Program-made: the position numbers and the translations under genes
The notes under the pieces: generated by a model
What the model was told of the DNA's origin: nothing
The model's database searches: none
What the model saw: the letters and a program-made list of their open reading frames with translations, nothing else
Assembly (NCBI GenBank): GCA_027625915.1
Contig: JANTQA010000008.1
Location: 12,897,001-12,961,000, forward strand
DNA length: 64,000 nucleotides
Direction of reading: 5' to 3'
Origin: Anaeramoeba flamelloides
Lineage: Eukaryota > Metamonada > Anaeramoebidae
Shown here: positions 34,533-47,537 of the stretch, piece by piece
Numbering within the stretch: position 1 is the stretch's first letter
Layout of the letters: each line of letters opens with the position of its first letter

Positions 34533-35955
34533 TTAATTTTTTTTAATTAAGGGAATCTTCATCATTGCGACGGAATAAAAATCTGGGTCACTATATTTTT
34601 TTATAATATTTGGTGTCTGATTTTCTTCGCTTTGCTCAAAATTGCACAGTTGGTTCGAAAGTTTAGAAATTAAGATTACACAATCAATAATTTGCTCAGT
34701 GTGGAATTTGGTGTAGTGAATTAAGGTCTTTGACCAACATTTGGAATTTTGACCACTTTTGTTTAACACATTCTTGTTTCCAATTGAATTAAAATTTGAA
34801 TTCGAATTAGAATTCAGATCTAATGTCTTGATGGCCAAGTATATTGAGGAGGCTGCTAATTTGGAGGGACAGAATTTGCGGAAATGACTTTTCAAAAGGG
34901 TAAGCTCTAAAAAATAATTCGAAAGAAATTTCAATTTCAGAAATTCCTCAGAGATCAGTTCAATGCCTGCTGCTTTCAAATAAATTTGCAAAAAGAAATA
35001 AGGGGAAACGTATGTGACACGAAACCGTAAGATTGTTAGCATTATGATTTCCATTTTCAAGAGCTCTTTTAAGGTGAAGGCGCCATTTGCAACCAAGACA
35101 AATTCCTCGATGTCTGGGGTGTTGACCTCTTGGTATTTCGAGGCAATCAGCAACGCAGTGATGCCAACGAGCTGTAATCGGTTGATGGAGACTGGCTTTA
35201 AAAGTAGAAACTTGTCCAGTAACTTGGCGGCGAGGTAGAGTGTCTCTGTCTTAAATTCAAAATTAATGTGCACATTGCACAACCAATCAACTAGGATCTC
35301 GCGCATTTTGTCATTGACCTGGCTTTGCTTGTGTAAGAAATCCTCTCCGATGTGATCTTTTTTTTCTTTAATCCTCATATTTTGTGTAATTTCATCAGCG
35401 ATCTCAGTAACATGCTCTGGGAGTTTTGAAAATGGCCTGTGGATATCTGTTATTTTATTTACTTCTTTTGGATCAATTGAGTGTGGTTTTATTTTGGCTT
35501 TTTTTATTTTTTTGGATTTTTTTCTTTGTTTGGTTTTTGTTGTTTCTTTTTTGGTGTTTGATTTACTTTTTTGATTTTTACGAAATCTCTTTTTTGTGGT
35601 GTTTGATTGTTGGCTAGATTCGTCATACTTTCTTATTCTTTCATTACTTTGCTTTAATTGAACGGTTCCCAGACTTGGTTGCTTCTGTTTCTTGGGAACC
35701 TTGCAGTTATTGATTTCTTGATGTACATTTTTTTGTTTTAAGGTATTAATTTGGTTTAAAGGCCTATTGGTCAAGGATCCAAGAACACTTCGTTTGTTTT
35801 GAAGAAGTGGGATACTATTATTCACATTACCTAGTAAGGTTGTCTATTTTGAGGTTGAAAATTATTTAAAAAAAAGAATTTTGTGAAAAAAGAGAAATAT
35901 TTCTTTTTTAATATTTAAAATCGAGTGGGTTGTGTTAAAATAAGGAATTTACCAT
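34533..35955 (-). CDS. Mitotic A/B-type cyclin, 2 exons
   Basis: The long exon 35843-34533 has no ATG at its front. A start-codon exon at 35955-35953 (ATG then GTAAAT) joins in frame over a 109-base intron ending AAAATAG, giving 437 residues. Near the N terminus RSVLGSLTN fits the destruction box RxxLxxxxN (about residues 19-27), followed by a long K/Q/N-rich basic region. The cyclin box opens with PEHVTEIADEI and has KMREILVDWLCNVH (about 180), TETLYLAAKLLDKFL and ASKYQEVNTPDIEEFV. The C-terminal fold has VSPYFFLQIYLKAAG and CPSKLAASSIYLAIKTLDL, then an insert rich in S/N, and ends KYSDPDFYSVAMM, close to B-type ends. It would activate CDK1 in mitosis and be degraded through APC/C. A versus B class cannot be settled by eye. 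Confidence 0.9.
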
Positions 35956-38130
35956 GTTCTTTTCTCCAAAAAATTTCTTAATTAATTAAATAAATGTTAA
36001 TAACGGATAATTTGACAAAAAAAATGTTTTATTTATTTTTCCCAATCTTTCTTTCTTGTTTTATTCAATTCAAAAAAGATGACAACTCCAAAATTTTGAA
36101 TTTTTTGACCTTAAATTTGATACACAACTTAAAAAGGATAATTCACAATTCTCTTTTTCTTATTTTTTCGATTTATTATATTTAAGGTTGCTTTTTGGAC
36201 AATTCTTTTATTTACTACATGAAAAAATAAGAACATTTCTTCAAAAACACTTTGGTTAATTGTAATACTTATTAATTTATTGAGATTGTGGAATTAGTTT
36301 TTAAAAACAATTTTAAACAAATTTACCAACATGAAAACCAGAGATTGTTCTCAAAAAGGTCAAATTTTTTTAAATAGAGAATGGAAAATTTTGCTCAAGT
36401 AATTCATCAACGAATAGAAAACTCAATAATTTTTAATTGAAAGATACAGCAACATGTAAAAGATCCAAATTTTAAATAGACTCTAATATTCAAGAATAAT
36501 TTTTTTTCACCTTTTTAACAATACAAAACAAATTAAAAACCTTTTGTAAAAAAAGTATTTGAATGTAACAAAATAATTTTTTTTGATCAGATCAAAAATA
36601 AAAAATAAAATTTCAGTAGTTTATTATTTCCACTTTTCAAGTTTTTAGACTGAATTATATTTATTTTTTATTTGTATTATTTTTTTTTTACCCTATAGGA
36701 GAAGGGAAACGAATCTCATTTACAAACATTATTTTTCTTTATTTAGAAATTATACTATAATTTTTTAAATTTGTGTAAAAAAATTAAGTTGTTTATTTTA
36801 CCGTGATTTTACGCTTTTATTTTAAAAAACAATAAACTCAAACAATAAAATATCCAATCTAAAAAATTGGTTACATTCTGTTCAATACGTTGTGTGTTAG
36901 TATTTTATTATTTTACAAATGTTTTAAATGTTGTTTTGAAAATTTTGTGATTATAATTGCTTTTTTTCAAATTTTACTTTTTGAGTATTGTTTGAAATAA
37001 ATATGTTTTTTTTTTGGGTTTTGAAGATCTTCTGTTTTTATATTGAAATGTATGAATTTCACATTTTCTTGGGTCTTCTATCTTATCTGATGAGAATTTT
37101 TATGAAAAAAGTGTTCTCAATAAGATAAAAAGGGAAAGTTATTAAAAAATTTATTTTCTTTTTTAGCTTTGAAGTTTTTTTGAATTATTATAAAGATTTT
37201 TTTCAAAATAATTGCTCAATAATGTAGGTATTCAATTTAATATTCTTGTTCTTTAATAAAACACTAAATTAATATTTATTACAATACTTTACAAAAAAAT
37301 ATAAAAGTTTAATAAAAAAAAAAAAAAATTTGTTCTGAGAACATTTAATTTATTTATAACATAAAGAAATAACAAAACATTCGACCATTGAACATACTAT
37401 GATTATTTTTTTAAATAAATAAAGACTAGACAATGAATTTTTTGAAAATCATATATAATTTTTCAGAACAATTTTTGAATTTAAAAACCACCTTTAGACA
37501 TTCTCAAATTAAATTAAAAAAAAGAAATAAACTGAAATAGAATTACTCTTATGAATACTGAATAATCGTGTTGACTATTTCTTTCACTATAATTTTTATT
37601 TGATTTATTTACAGCCTATTTCAGTTTTAAGAAACAGTGTTTGAAATAAAAATTAAGATACCCAAAACAAATAGACATTAAAACACAAAAATTCAGTAAT
37701 TAATTAAATAATTTGTGTATCAAAAAAAAGCCATAAAAATTGTATCTTAATTTGAGAAAAATCCATACTTTAACCCCCTTGGAAAATTTACCTTATAAGC
37801 TGAACAGAATGTTTCAGAATATAAAAAAGAGATAATAAAAATATTAGTCATTATTTACCTTTTCTTTTTATAAAAAAATCAATGCCCACTAGGCAAATTA
37901 TAAGAACTCAAAAAAAAAATAAAATAAATAAAATTTAACTTTTCAGAGCTTTCTTTCTTTCTTTCTTTTCTTTTTCTTTTTTTTTTTTTTTGGAAAAGGA
38001 TTAGCTCTTCAGAAAAAGAAAAAACAAGAAGATTAAAAAAGATTTTTATATAATTAAAATATATTAGGATTCAAGAAAATATACCTGTTAGAAGTTACAT
38101 TATGATGACCTAAGGCATCATAATAAACTA
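35956..38130. other. Intergenic upstream of the cyclin
   Basis: AT-rich. A degraded MITE-A copy is likely at 37611-37805 (TACAGCCTATTTCAGTTTTA at the left, GTATCTTAATTTGAGAAAAA inside). No other structure was recognised. Confidence 0.3.
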
Positions 38131-38826
38131 TTTATCAGTCAAAGGGGCCCAGTTGTAATGGGTATAATACATGTGTTTAAAGGGTTTGCATAGATATTAG
38201 AAGAAACAATTTTATTTTGGAAATTTCCAAAATTGAAATCATTTTTTCACATTTCTACACATTTTTGTTTTTTTTTTTCGATTTTTTTTTAAAAACCTAA
38301 TTCAATCGCAAAAAAATTTTTTATTGCAAGATAAATAGTCACTTGGTAAAAACGTGTTATTCTAATGTCATTGGAACCATGTAAAGATTGTAGAGAAATC
38401 TATTGATTTCTATTGCAATTCAATTCGATCTTTGATCTTGATATTTGCTTAATAAATGTGAAAAATTTTCACTTCATTTTCATTTCCTTTTTCAAATAGT
38501 GACCACAAATACCAACAAACTTCGTTTGGTGACTTGATTTCTAAAAGAAAAGTATGTAAAATGAAGTGAAAAATGTTTCATATTTATTATTCAAATACCA
38601 GTAATTTCAAAACGAACATCGTTGTTTTTCTCAATGGGCCCTAAGAATTTGAGTTTTTCAATTTTTAAGAAAATCTATTTGTTAATTCATTTTCTTTCAG
38701 ACATGGATCAACAATTCTTTGAAGTATATTATTCTGTTTATTTCTTATTTGTTCTTCAAAGGCCAATTATATAAAATAATTGATAAAAAAAAAAAACGTT
38801 GGGAACCTTTGACCGAAACAGAGTTT
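38131..38826. mobile_element. R-C element, copy 2
   Basis: CAGTCAAAGGGGCCCAGTTG at the left and AACCTTTGACCGAAACAGAG at the right, with the same internal blocks as copy 1 in the same orientation. It is the closest relative of copy 1 at the left end. Confidence 0.7.
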
Positions 38827-39329
38827 ATAAATAATCACACTAAAGTAATATCTTCAACTATGAAATTTTTTTTTTTTTTTTTTATTTAAATTATTAAGAA
38901 TGTGATATATAAATTTAAGTTTGAATATTAAAATTAGAAAATAACTTTTTACTAAATAACCAAATCCGCAAATAATGTTTTTTTATTGATTAAATAATTC
39001 TACGAAAAATTATTTATCAAAAAATTGAAATTGATGCTTTCTGTTATTGTTTTCTAATTGTGATTTGAAAAGAAGAAATAATTTCGTTTTTAAATTTATT
39101 AAGTAAAAAAAAAAAAAATTAAAGATAAATATTTTATTAATATCATAAATATAAACTTTTCCCCAAACCTAAGACACACTTATAATCAAAGATCAGTGGA
39201 GATAGAAGGTTTTTACACTTTAAAAACTTAGAATTTATTGGTTTTAACTTGAAAACCATGTTTTATTATATTTAACCTTTTTTATATCAAATTAAAGAAA
39301 AAAAGAAAGAAAAAATTAAACTCCATGTA

Positions 39330-39680
39330 TCGAAAATGATGAAATGGGCAGAAAAAAAAAATGTATTGGTGAATTTGTTGAAATTTCACCAAAAATTGTT
39401 GATCTATCAAATTATCTGATACCACTACCAATTGTTTGTTCTTTTTCAATTTAACAAACCCAACACTAACCTTCTATCAACCTTCGAAAAACGATTCCAG
39501 AACTAACCAAACAGATTACTAAATTGGAAACATGAAATGAAAACAAAACAGAAAAGACAAAAATTGATTTGATAATATTAGTTACAATCAAAATTATTTT
39601 CAAATTGGATAAAATGTTAGTATTTTAATTCTTTAATTTATTTGAACTACTACTAAAATTCTGTAATCTATTTAAACAGT
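39330..39680. repeat. R-B dispersed repeat, degraded copy
   Basis: The order TTGGTGAATTTGTTGAAATT, TTGTTGATCTATCAAATTAT, GATACCACTACCAATT and CATGAAATGAAAACAAAACA follows the 30700-31060 copy with many changes. Confidence 0.4.
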
Positions 39681-41170
39681 AAATGAAATAATATCTCAAA
39701 TCATACTTTTAAATTACTTTTGCACACACACACAAACACGAATATAAAGTAGAAAAAGAAAAAAAGAAAAAAACAAAATAAGAGAGGGAATAAAACCCGA
39801 GAGAAAGAACAAAGAAACAAAAACTGATTTTACAATTTCTGAATAGAGTTTAATCAATGAGATACATTGAAAAAATCTCTTGAAGATTCATAAAATTCAT
39901 TATTATCAAAAGAACATTCCATACACTGTACTTTCTGTTTATTGTGCTATTCCTTTTTGTTTTGTTTCTTTACTTGTATTAGATCAAGTAGATTTTTTTT
40001 CAACTCTTTCTAGATCGACCAATTTATAGCCCCACTATAAGAGAGAATCATAATTTTCAAAAATATTTTTCGTTTTTTTTGATTATAGAACACAAGCGCA
40101 TAATTTATTGTTATTTTCATTGAGAAAATAAGGGCATCCATTTAAACAACAAGAAGATCGAAATTTCCAGGGTTGTTCCTGAAGATTTTTGTAGAAGTTA
40201 CCTTTGTTATTTAAGCCTAGGCTATTTTTACAAGTTTAGAATTATTTGAAAATATTCATAAGGTTTTTCAACTTTTATTTAAATGTAAAGTATCTTTTAG
40301 AAAATTACAGAATTTTTTTTTTTACATTTTAGTATTTGTATTTGAATTTGTTGAATATTTTTCATTTTGATTCACAAGTAATATCAAGGGATATTAGGTA
40401 AACGAGTTAGGTTAACGCCAGCTACTTTAAGGCTTTCAATAAGTTGAAAATTTCTTTTGTTTATGGTAAAAGTAATAAAATAAATTCTACTTTTCTTTTG
40501 AATTATATTTATTAGAGTACTATTTGAACTTTGAATATTGCTCTTAATATACGATTAATGTAACTGTTTATATTTATTATTTCATTTTTTTTTTTGGAAT
40601 AATTAAAATACATTTTTATCCGTAATAGAATTGAAAGAAGATAACTGCTTTGAATAAAGATAATCTATAACCCAATTGCGAATTGTGAATCTTCAAAAAT
40701 ATATTTATATTTGTCCAAAGTGTTTTGGTATACCTTTTTCATTTTCAGTTATTTTTTTTTTTTTATGCAAAATACCTAAATATTTAACTTTAATAAGATC
40801 TTTTTGAATAATTTTTTTTTTCTAATTAGAGTTCATTTTGAGTTCTTCAATTATTTTATATAACACAAAATTCTGATTCGTATAGCATCAATCTTTTCTT
40901 TCTAATTAAAATATGATTGTCTGCAAATATTGGAGTTTGTTCACTTAGAAACTCTATTTTTTCAATAAGGTAATATGATAAAGTTTTAATAAAGCCGGTT
41001 TTCACTTTTGTTTTAATGATTATCCAATATACATTTTCCAATAAACCCGCTTAAAATAAAAAAAAATGAATGATACTCTTTATTTTAAATTAATTTAATA
41101 AAAGAAGATATTACAAAATACATAATATTATTTATATATTATATATTATCTTTTTGTAGATACATATAAA
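39681..41170. other. Intergenic with unassigned minus-strand coding-like pieces
   Basis: On the minus strand there are open pieces near 41041-40856 (containing TPIFADNHILI), 40680-40620 (RNWVIDYL) and 40445-40385 (VAGVNLTRLPNIP). They are short, separated and not convincingly one protein. They could be scraps of a reverse-transcriptase-like or other element gene, but the evidence is thin. Confidence 0.2.
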
Positions 41171-41875
41171 CCATTTTGCAGTCAACGGGGCCAAGTTAAG
41201 GGGTGGTGAAATACATGTGTCTAAAGGGCTTGAATCGATATAATTAGAAAAAATTTATTTTGTAAATTTCAAAATTGAAATCATTTTTTCACATTTTATT
41301 TTTCTTTTTTTTTTTTTTTTCGATTTTTTTTTTACAACCTAATTTGATTTGCAAATTTTTTTTGTATTGCAAGATCTATTGTAACTAGATTTTAACGTGT
41401 TATTCTAATGCTATTGAAACAGTGTAAAGATTGAAGAAAAATCATATTGATTTCGATTGGAATTTTATTCAATCTTTGATCTTGATATTTGTTTAATAAA
41501 TGTGAAAAATTTTCACTTCATTTTCATTTCCTTTTTCAAATAGTGACCATAAATCCTAACATACTTTGTTTGGCGACTTGATTTCTAAAAGGGAAATATT
41601 TTTGCAAAATTATATTGATTTCGATTGGAATTTTCTTTGATCTTCCAATTGAAGATCAAAATGAACATTATTGTTTTTCTGAATAAGGGACCTAAGAATT
41701 TGAGTTTTTCTATTTTTAAGAAAATTTATTAATTTTTTAGTTTTATTTCATACTGTTGCCAACTATTCTTTGATGTTCATTATTCTTCTTAATTCTTGTT
41801 TGTCCTTCAAAGGTCAATTATAAAAAATAATTGATATTTGAAAAAAATATTGAGCCCTTTGACCGAAACAAAGTT
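41171..41875. mobile_element. R-C element, copy 3
   Basis: GCAGTCAACGGGGCCAAG at the left, GAGCCCTTTGACCGAAACAA at the right, internal blocks as in copies 1 and 2. Its right end lies about 75 bases beyond the stop codon of the PP5-like gene. Confidence 0.7.
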
Positions 41876-41951
41876 GTAAATACATATATGATCATTTATT
41901 ATAATGAAAAATTCAAAAGAATTAAAATAAATATCAACAATTTTAATTTTT

Positions 41952-44900
41952 TTAATTGAACGCATTTGCCCTTTTAATATTTTTGTGCTGTTCTCTATCA
42001 ACACTGTCAAATTGAATAATTTTTTTATTTAATTGTGAATCAAAACGAATTATTGCACCTTTATTCTTCAGCAATCCCATATAATTTGGCGAAGAAAAAA
42101 CAGTAATTAATTTTTCTTTGTGCATTATTTTATACCCTTCAAATTCAACTTGGTGTGAACGTATAATTAGATCTAGGTTATTCAATTTTAAAAAATTTTC
42201 AGTAACATCGGGCCCAAAAACTAAAGAAGTGTGTCTAACGCTAGGTTGTCTCCCGTTATAAATCCCCGGATCACTCCACAACAAACAAGTAAATATACTA
42301 AAAGGATTCTGTAAATACATTCTATTACTTTTTTCAGATCTTGTAATGTTTCTTATTTCATTAATGGTAACGTCGTCTGTAAGAAAAAGGCCTCCATGGC
42401 AAATAAAAATCTTTTTGTTTAGAATTGTTACTAATGGCAAATAATCGAAAATAGAATTAAAGTATGACATGCTGTCCCCATACAATTTGTCTAAAACTTC
42501 TTGGTAAAAACCATACACCGAATTCAATGTTTCAGTTTCATGATTACCCCTATTTAGATGTATAGAATTGGGATAAAGAAGCTTAAAAGAAAATACCGTG
42601 ACAAGTATTTCAAGAGAATAATCCCCACCTATAATTTAAGAAAAAGTTATAAAAAAATAAAATCAATGATAATTAATAATTTAACTTTAATGAAGAACCA
42701 AAATAATAAATGAAATTTCGAAAATGACTATTTGCGAAAATATTTTTCAAAAAATATTCACAAAATGACTGTGCCCCAGTTTAACTCAGAGAAATTTTAA
42801 TCAAAATCTTGCAAAATGCTAATTCAATAAATTGATCTATTTTAAATTATGAACTCTATCAAATCATCTTTAAATTATTGAAAATTTCAATTCATTATTA
42901 TAACAAAATAAAAAAAAAATAAATCTGTATAATTTATTTAAATTTTGAGAAATCAATATTTTTATATTTATTTTGCTAATATATTTCAATCAAGTATGAA
43001 CTTTTTTTTTTTTTTTTTTTCATTTCGAGAATTTTTGTTTATGTTATTATTATGTGTGATAATAATGAATGGCTAAGATATGTCTTTCGCTACAATTTCG
43101 TTTTTTTATTTATTTTTTTCAAAACCATTTCCCAGTCAAAATGCCCCAGTTTTACTGGGAGTAAAGTACATGTTTCTAAAGGGTTTGGATCGATATTAGA
43201 AGAAAAATTTATATTTTGGAAATTTTAAAAATTGAAATCATTTTTTCTCATTTTGCTTTTTTTTTTTTTTTTTTGATTTTAATTTGAAAACCTAATTCAT
43301 TCGCAAAATTTTTTTTTTATTGCAAGATCGATAGTTATTTGGTAAAAACGTGTTATTCTAATATTACTGAAACAGTGGAAATGATTGTAGAGAAACGATA
43401 TTAATTTCTATTGGGATTTTATTTGATCTTCAATAGGAGATCAAAATGAACACTTTTAATTTTCTGAATGATTTGTCCCTAAGAATTTTAGTTTTTTCTA
43501 TTTTTAAGAAAATCTATTGATTGATAAGATTTATTTAAGAAGGGTGCCAACTATTCTTTGATGATATTATTCTACTTATTTTTTTTTTGTTCTTCAAAGT
43601 TCAATTATAAAAAATAATTGATAGTTGAAAAAAATGTTGGATCTTTGACTGAAACAAAGTTAAATTTTCAGCTAACAAATCCAAAAATAATATTAACTCG
43701 TATTTGAATATTAAACAATAGAATGGGAATTGTTGATCAATCAACTAATAAAGAAAAAAATAATACCAAGGATAATAAACTGAAACAATTTTTACTTATT
43801 GTGAAAACATAAATAAAAACATATTATTTGTAATTGAATCAAGAGTAAAGATCAAAATTTGAATTAAATTTGGTAAAAAAAAGTTTAAATAATCTATTTT
43901 TTGATCATAAGAGATTTACACAAAATAGATTTATTTTAAAAAACGAAATGTCTTGAAATACTACAATTTTTCGAAAAATCAGAAGGTATTTAGTTTTTTT
44001 TTTTTAGGAATAATTTTTTTGAAAAACTATCATTAAAAATTTTAAATTAAGAAAGGATAAAAATGTTATTCAGTTCAGAGATTAGGACTGAAAAACAGTC
44101 TTTAATTACTTTTTTTGAAGTAAAAATTTTCTTTAAAAAATCAAATCTTCAATAGACATCGGGGATTTGGTAATCGTTTTCATTAATGTTATTTACTTTT
44201 TTAGATTATTTATTTCCAAGTGAGTTTGGAAAATTACAAATTTACTCTGGAAAGAAAACCGTTTATAACTTGAATGTTTGGTAGTAGTTAGATTTTATCT
44301 TTTTTTGATTGAAGAAAGTATGCAAAAAGACAAAGTTAAATCTTCGCCCCATAGAAAGAATTGCTTCATTCCCATTTAGCTTTTTAAAGTGTTTTATTTT
44401 GGTGATGTATATTCCACTTTGTACAGAAAAAAACTAGTTGTATTTTTTTCAGAAAAAAGGTTCAATTAAAGGTTGAGTCATTACAGTGAAAAATAATTTT
44501 CTGAAATAGATTAAAAAAAATTTGTAATTTTTATGAAATCAGAATACCAATTAAAAATCAATCAGCATGTAATGTGCAATCGATCTCTAAAAATTAGCAA
44601 TGAAAAACAGGGACCTTTTTAGAAAAAGGCACCAAAGAAAGACCCCCAATTTCCAATTTGAATAGTTAGGATATATAATTTTGAAAACAACTGTGTTAGT
44701 TTCAAATCATCAATCTTTTGGCGCTTTTTGAGATCTCGAAGATTTTTTTTTTCATTCCTCAAATGAGTTATTTTGAAAGAAAGAATGCTGACAAAATCTT
44801 TACTTTTTCAAATATAGAGGGTTACAAAATAATCACAAATTAGATTAAATCGAATTAAATTGATTGTACACTTAAAAAATCAAATTTAAAAAAAAAAATT

Positions 44901-47537
44901 AATCGTTTCTTATTTTAAATTTTCAAAGGGTTAAATTTCTTCAATTTAAAACAAATTGTTTTCTTTGAAATTGAGAATACTTTTTGAAAACTTTTTTTTT
45001 AATTCAATTTTTTTACAATGAGACCCTTAAGGGTCTAGTCATTTACCGTGAAAAGGCACCATACTCAAGGGGTGACCTGAGACCAAAAAGGGTATTGTGA
45101 AATAGCCCTTCTTTTGGTTGACAAAATTCAAATAACAAAAAAAAAAATTCCATTGGATCTCTTTGACAAAAAATTCAACGATGAAAAAGAGTTCAAAAGA
45201 GTTCTCAATTTCAAAAAATCAAAATTTAAAAAAAAAAAATTCATCTTTTCTCATTTTCTTTTTCAAAAGAGGTTAAATTTCTTTAATTTAAAACAAATTG
45301 CTTTCTTGTATTTCGCAATCAATTTTATTCGATTTAGTCTGATTTGTGGTTATTTTAAAACCCTTTAAATTTGACCAAGTAAGGATTAGGTAATAGTCTT
45401 TCAATAAAAATAACTCATTTGAAAAAAGAAAAAAAAGAAAAAAAAAGTCACCAAGATCTCAAAAAGCGCCAAAGAGCGACACTTCAAAACTGACATAGTT
45501 GTTTTCAGAATTGTAATTCACAACCATTCTAATTGGAAATTGAGTGTCGCTCTTTGGCGATTTTTTCTAAAAATGTCCTCATTTTTGGTTGTTGATTTTT
45601 GGAGATCGATCGTACATCATAGGTTGGTTGGTTTTTGATTGGTGTTAGGTCCTCAATAAAATTACTAAAAAGTTATTTTCCATTTAAGAATAAAAAATTT
45701 CACCGTAATGACTCGACCCTTAAGGGAAATTTTTTTTTTTGTTATTTGAATTTTGTCAATCAAAAGAAGGGCAATTTTACAATATCCTTTTTCGTCTCAA
45801 GTCACTCCTAAAGTATGGAGTAAATCCACGGTAAGTGACTAGTACCCTCAATTTCTTTTTTTTTTTAAAATAAAATTGTTTTCTTTTTTTTTTCCAATTC
45901 CCAAGAAAAACAAGCAAAATTCAACCCTTTTAATGAAATCCAAAAATTATTTTGATTTTAATAACGAAAAAATAATAAAATGTTTAGAAATATTTTTATT
46001 TCTTTCAATATTCAGCTCAAGATTTTGGAGGTTTGTTGAACCTAAGTAGTAAATCAAGAGTTAAGTTAAACCGTATTTAAATCGAATTTAGATGTTTACA
46101 TTCATTAAAACAAATTTTTCAAAAAAAAAAAACCCATTATCTCCGTAGATTAAGACATATGTCCTATTTTTATTTTTAATTGTTTCAGTTTTTAGAATTC
46201 ACAAAAATAATGTTTATAAGATAAATATCAAAACTACAAAAGTTTTTTCTAGAAATAAAATTTATGAAAGGAATGAAGTTCAAAAAATACATAAAGCTAA
46301 AAACATTTTGTATGAAATTAAAACCCTATAAAAGAAAATTCACCATTGAATTCCCATCTTGTTATCTACAGCTGTAGAAAAAATTAATTTTGATTGAAAT
46401 GTACAAAAACAATACTTTTGCTTTTTTGTTTGCAGATATGTAAAGACACCTTTGACTTTCAAATAAAAGAGTCAACTTTTCAAAAACTACAATAAAAACA
46501 CAAGAAAGTTTTTCGTTTTCTTTCACGACCTTAAATTCAAGGATGAAAAAGTAAAAAAACTTGTCGAATTAAGATGTTTTTTGAAGGAAATTTGCTTTTT
46601 GGTTTCTGGTACAATTAACAACAAAATTCAAAAATAGTGTACACTTGTAAAAAATTTTAGGAAACACATGGATTATTATTATCAAATTAGTTTCCTGGAA
46701 TACCTTGGTTTGATTGTGTTGATAACTAGATCTGTAGAATTCTTTATCATTCGAAATGGGATTAAAAATAAAAACTAATGTAAAACAAAATAAAAAAGAA
46801 AAAAATAATCTTACGATCGATCAGATCGCCATTAAATAAATAACAATTAGCTTCGCTGGGAAGGCCATTCAGTTCAAAAATATGAAGCAAATCAAAAAAC
46901 TGTCCATGTAAATCGCCAACAACTGTGAAATTTGTGTTCTCGCTTATTTCAATATCTACCACTGTATCCAATGATTCAAAAAGATCCCTTATCTCTTGAA
47001 AAATTTTATATAAATATCGTTGGTGTGGTGGCTTTAAGCTTTTAAAATCCTCAATCATCTCAAGAATAAATTCAAGAATTATTTGATCACCTTTCATTCT
47101 TGCACCAGTGTAGGATTCTTCAACAACTAATTTTGGGACGGTTTGATATAAAATTTGCAAATAATAAAAAAAAAACAAAAATCAATTCAGAAAAGAACAA
47201 AAATTAAAGATATTTGGTATTTCTCCAAAATAGAATAATTACAAAATTGTTTGTAATCTGGAATATTGTTCTTTGAGATTCCTCTGCTTGTCCATTTATT
47301 GTTTTCTTTAAAAAAGATCAAATTTCGTTGTTCATGGTGATTTATAGTGCGAATGTCTTGGGTAGTGTTTGTATAAGGGTTTGTGAATTTAAAACTCTTG
47401 TTTTTTTGTTGTTGAAGTGTTTGTTGAATTCTCGTATAAAAAGTAGGTGAAACCAGAATTGAGATACAAATTATAAACAAGAAATTTAAACAAAGATAAG
47501 AGCTACAATAAAAACAGTTTTTAAGTGATATCATCAT
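41952..47537 (-). CDS. PP5-class Ser/Thr phosphatase with N-terminal membrane segment, 3 exons
   Basis: Exons 47537-47243, 47126-46815 and 42628-41952 join in frame (split Phe and Arg codons) to give 427 residues. The catalytic core matches PP5 more than PP1/PP2A/PP2B: FTVVGDLHGQFFDLLHIFEL (GDxHG at about 169), NGDLIDRG (about 198), HLNRGNHE (about 227), ICHGGLF, CLLWSDPGIYNGR, FGPDVTENFL, IIRSHQVEFEGY and TVFSSPNYMG. The metal-binding Asp, His and Asn residues of the GDxHG, GDxxDRG, GNHE and RSH motifs are all present. PP5 normally carries N-terminal TPR repeats. Here the first exon instead has one strong hydrophobic segment (CLNFLFIICISILVS) and then a polar linker, suggesting a membrane-anchored enzyme. 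The start is the first of two adjacent ATGs at 47537; the membrane exon is the least certain part. Confidence 0.85.
43121..43662. mobile_element. R-C element, copy 4, shortened
   Basis: CCAGTCAAAATGCCCCAG at the left, GATCTTTGACTGAAACAAAG at the right. About 540 bases rather than 700: the block containing the TTCACTTCATTTTCATTTCC segment of the other copies is missing. It lies within the giant intron. Confidence 0.65.
44460..45850. repeat. R-A large palindrome (copies 2 and 3 head to head)
   Basis: The left arm (about 44460-45020) is the approximate reverse complement of the right arm (about 45090-45735). GGCGCTTTTTGAGATCTCGA near 44720 mirrors CAAGATCTCAAAAAGCGCC near 45452, and TTAAAGGTTGAGTCATTACA near 44467 mirrors the CCGTAATGACTCGACCC block near 45703. 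The stretch 45735-45850 mirrors the centre (45010-45130). The right arm matches R-A copy 1 at 2960-3785. It is non-coding. Confidence 0.6.

Larger units (their letters stand above)
42629..46814 (-). other. Giant intron (4186 bases) of the PP5-class gene
   Basis: It splits an Arg codon inside the GDLIDRG motif, so the boundaries (GTAAGA, ATTATAG) are well fixed by the protein. It contains R-C copy 4 and the R-A palindrome and no other gene that I can see. Its sister intron in the same gene is 116 bases. Confidence 0.85.

Noticed and set aside
40856-41041. Minus-strand frame with PIFADNHILI, resembling the FADD motif of reverse transcriptases
   Set aside because: Only one motif is present, the second Asp is replaced, and no neighbouring conserved blocks or element ends were seen.
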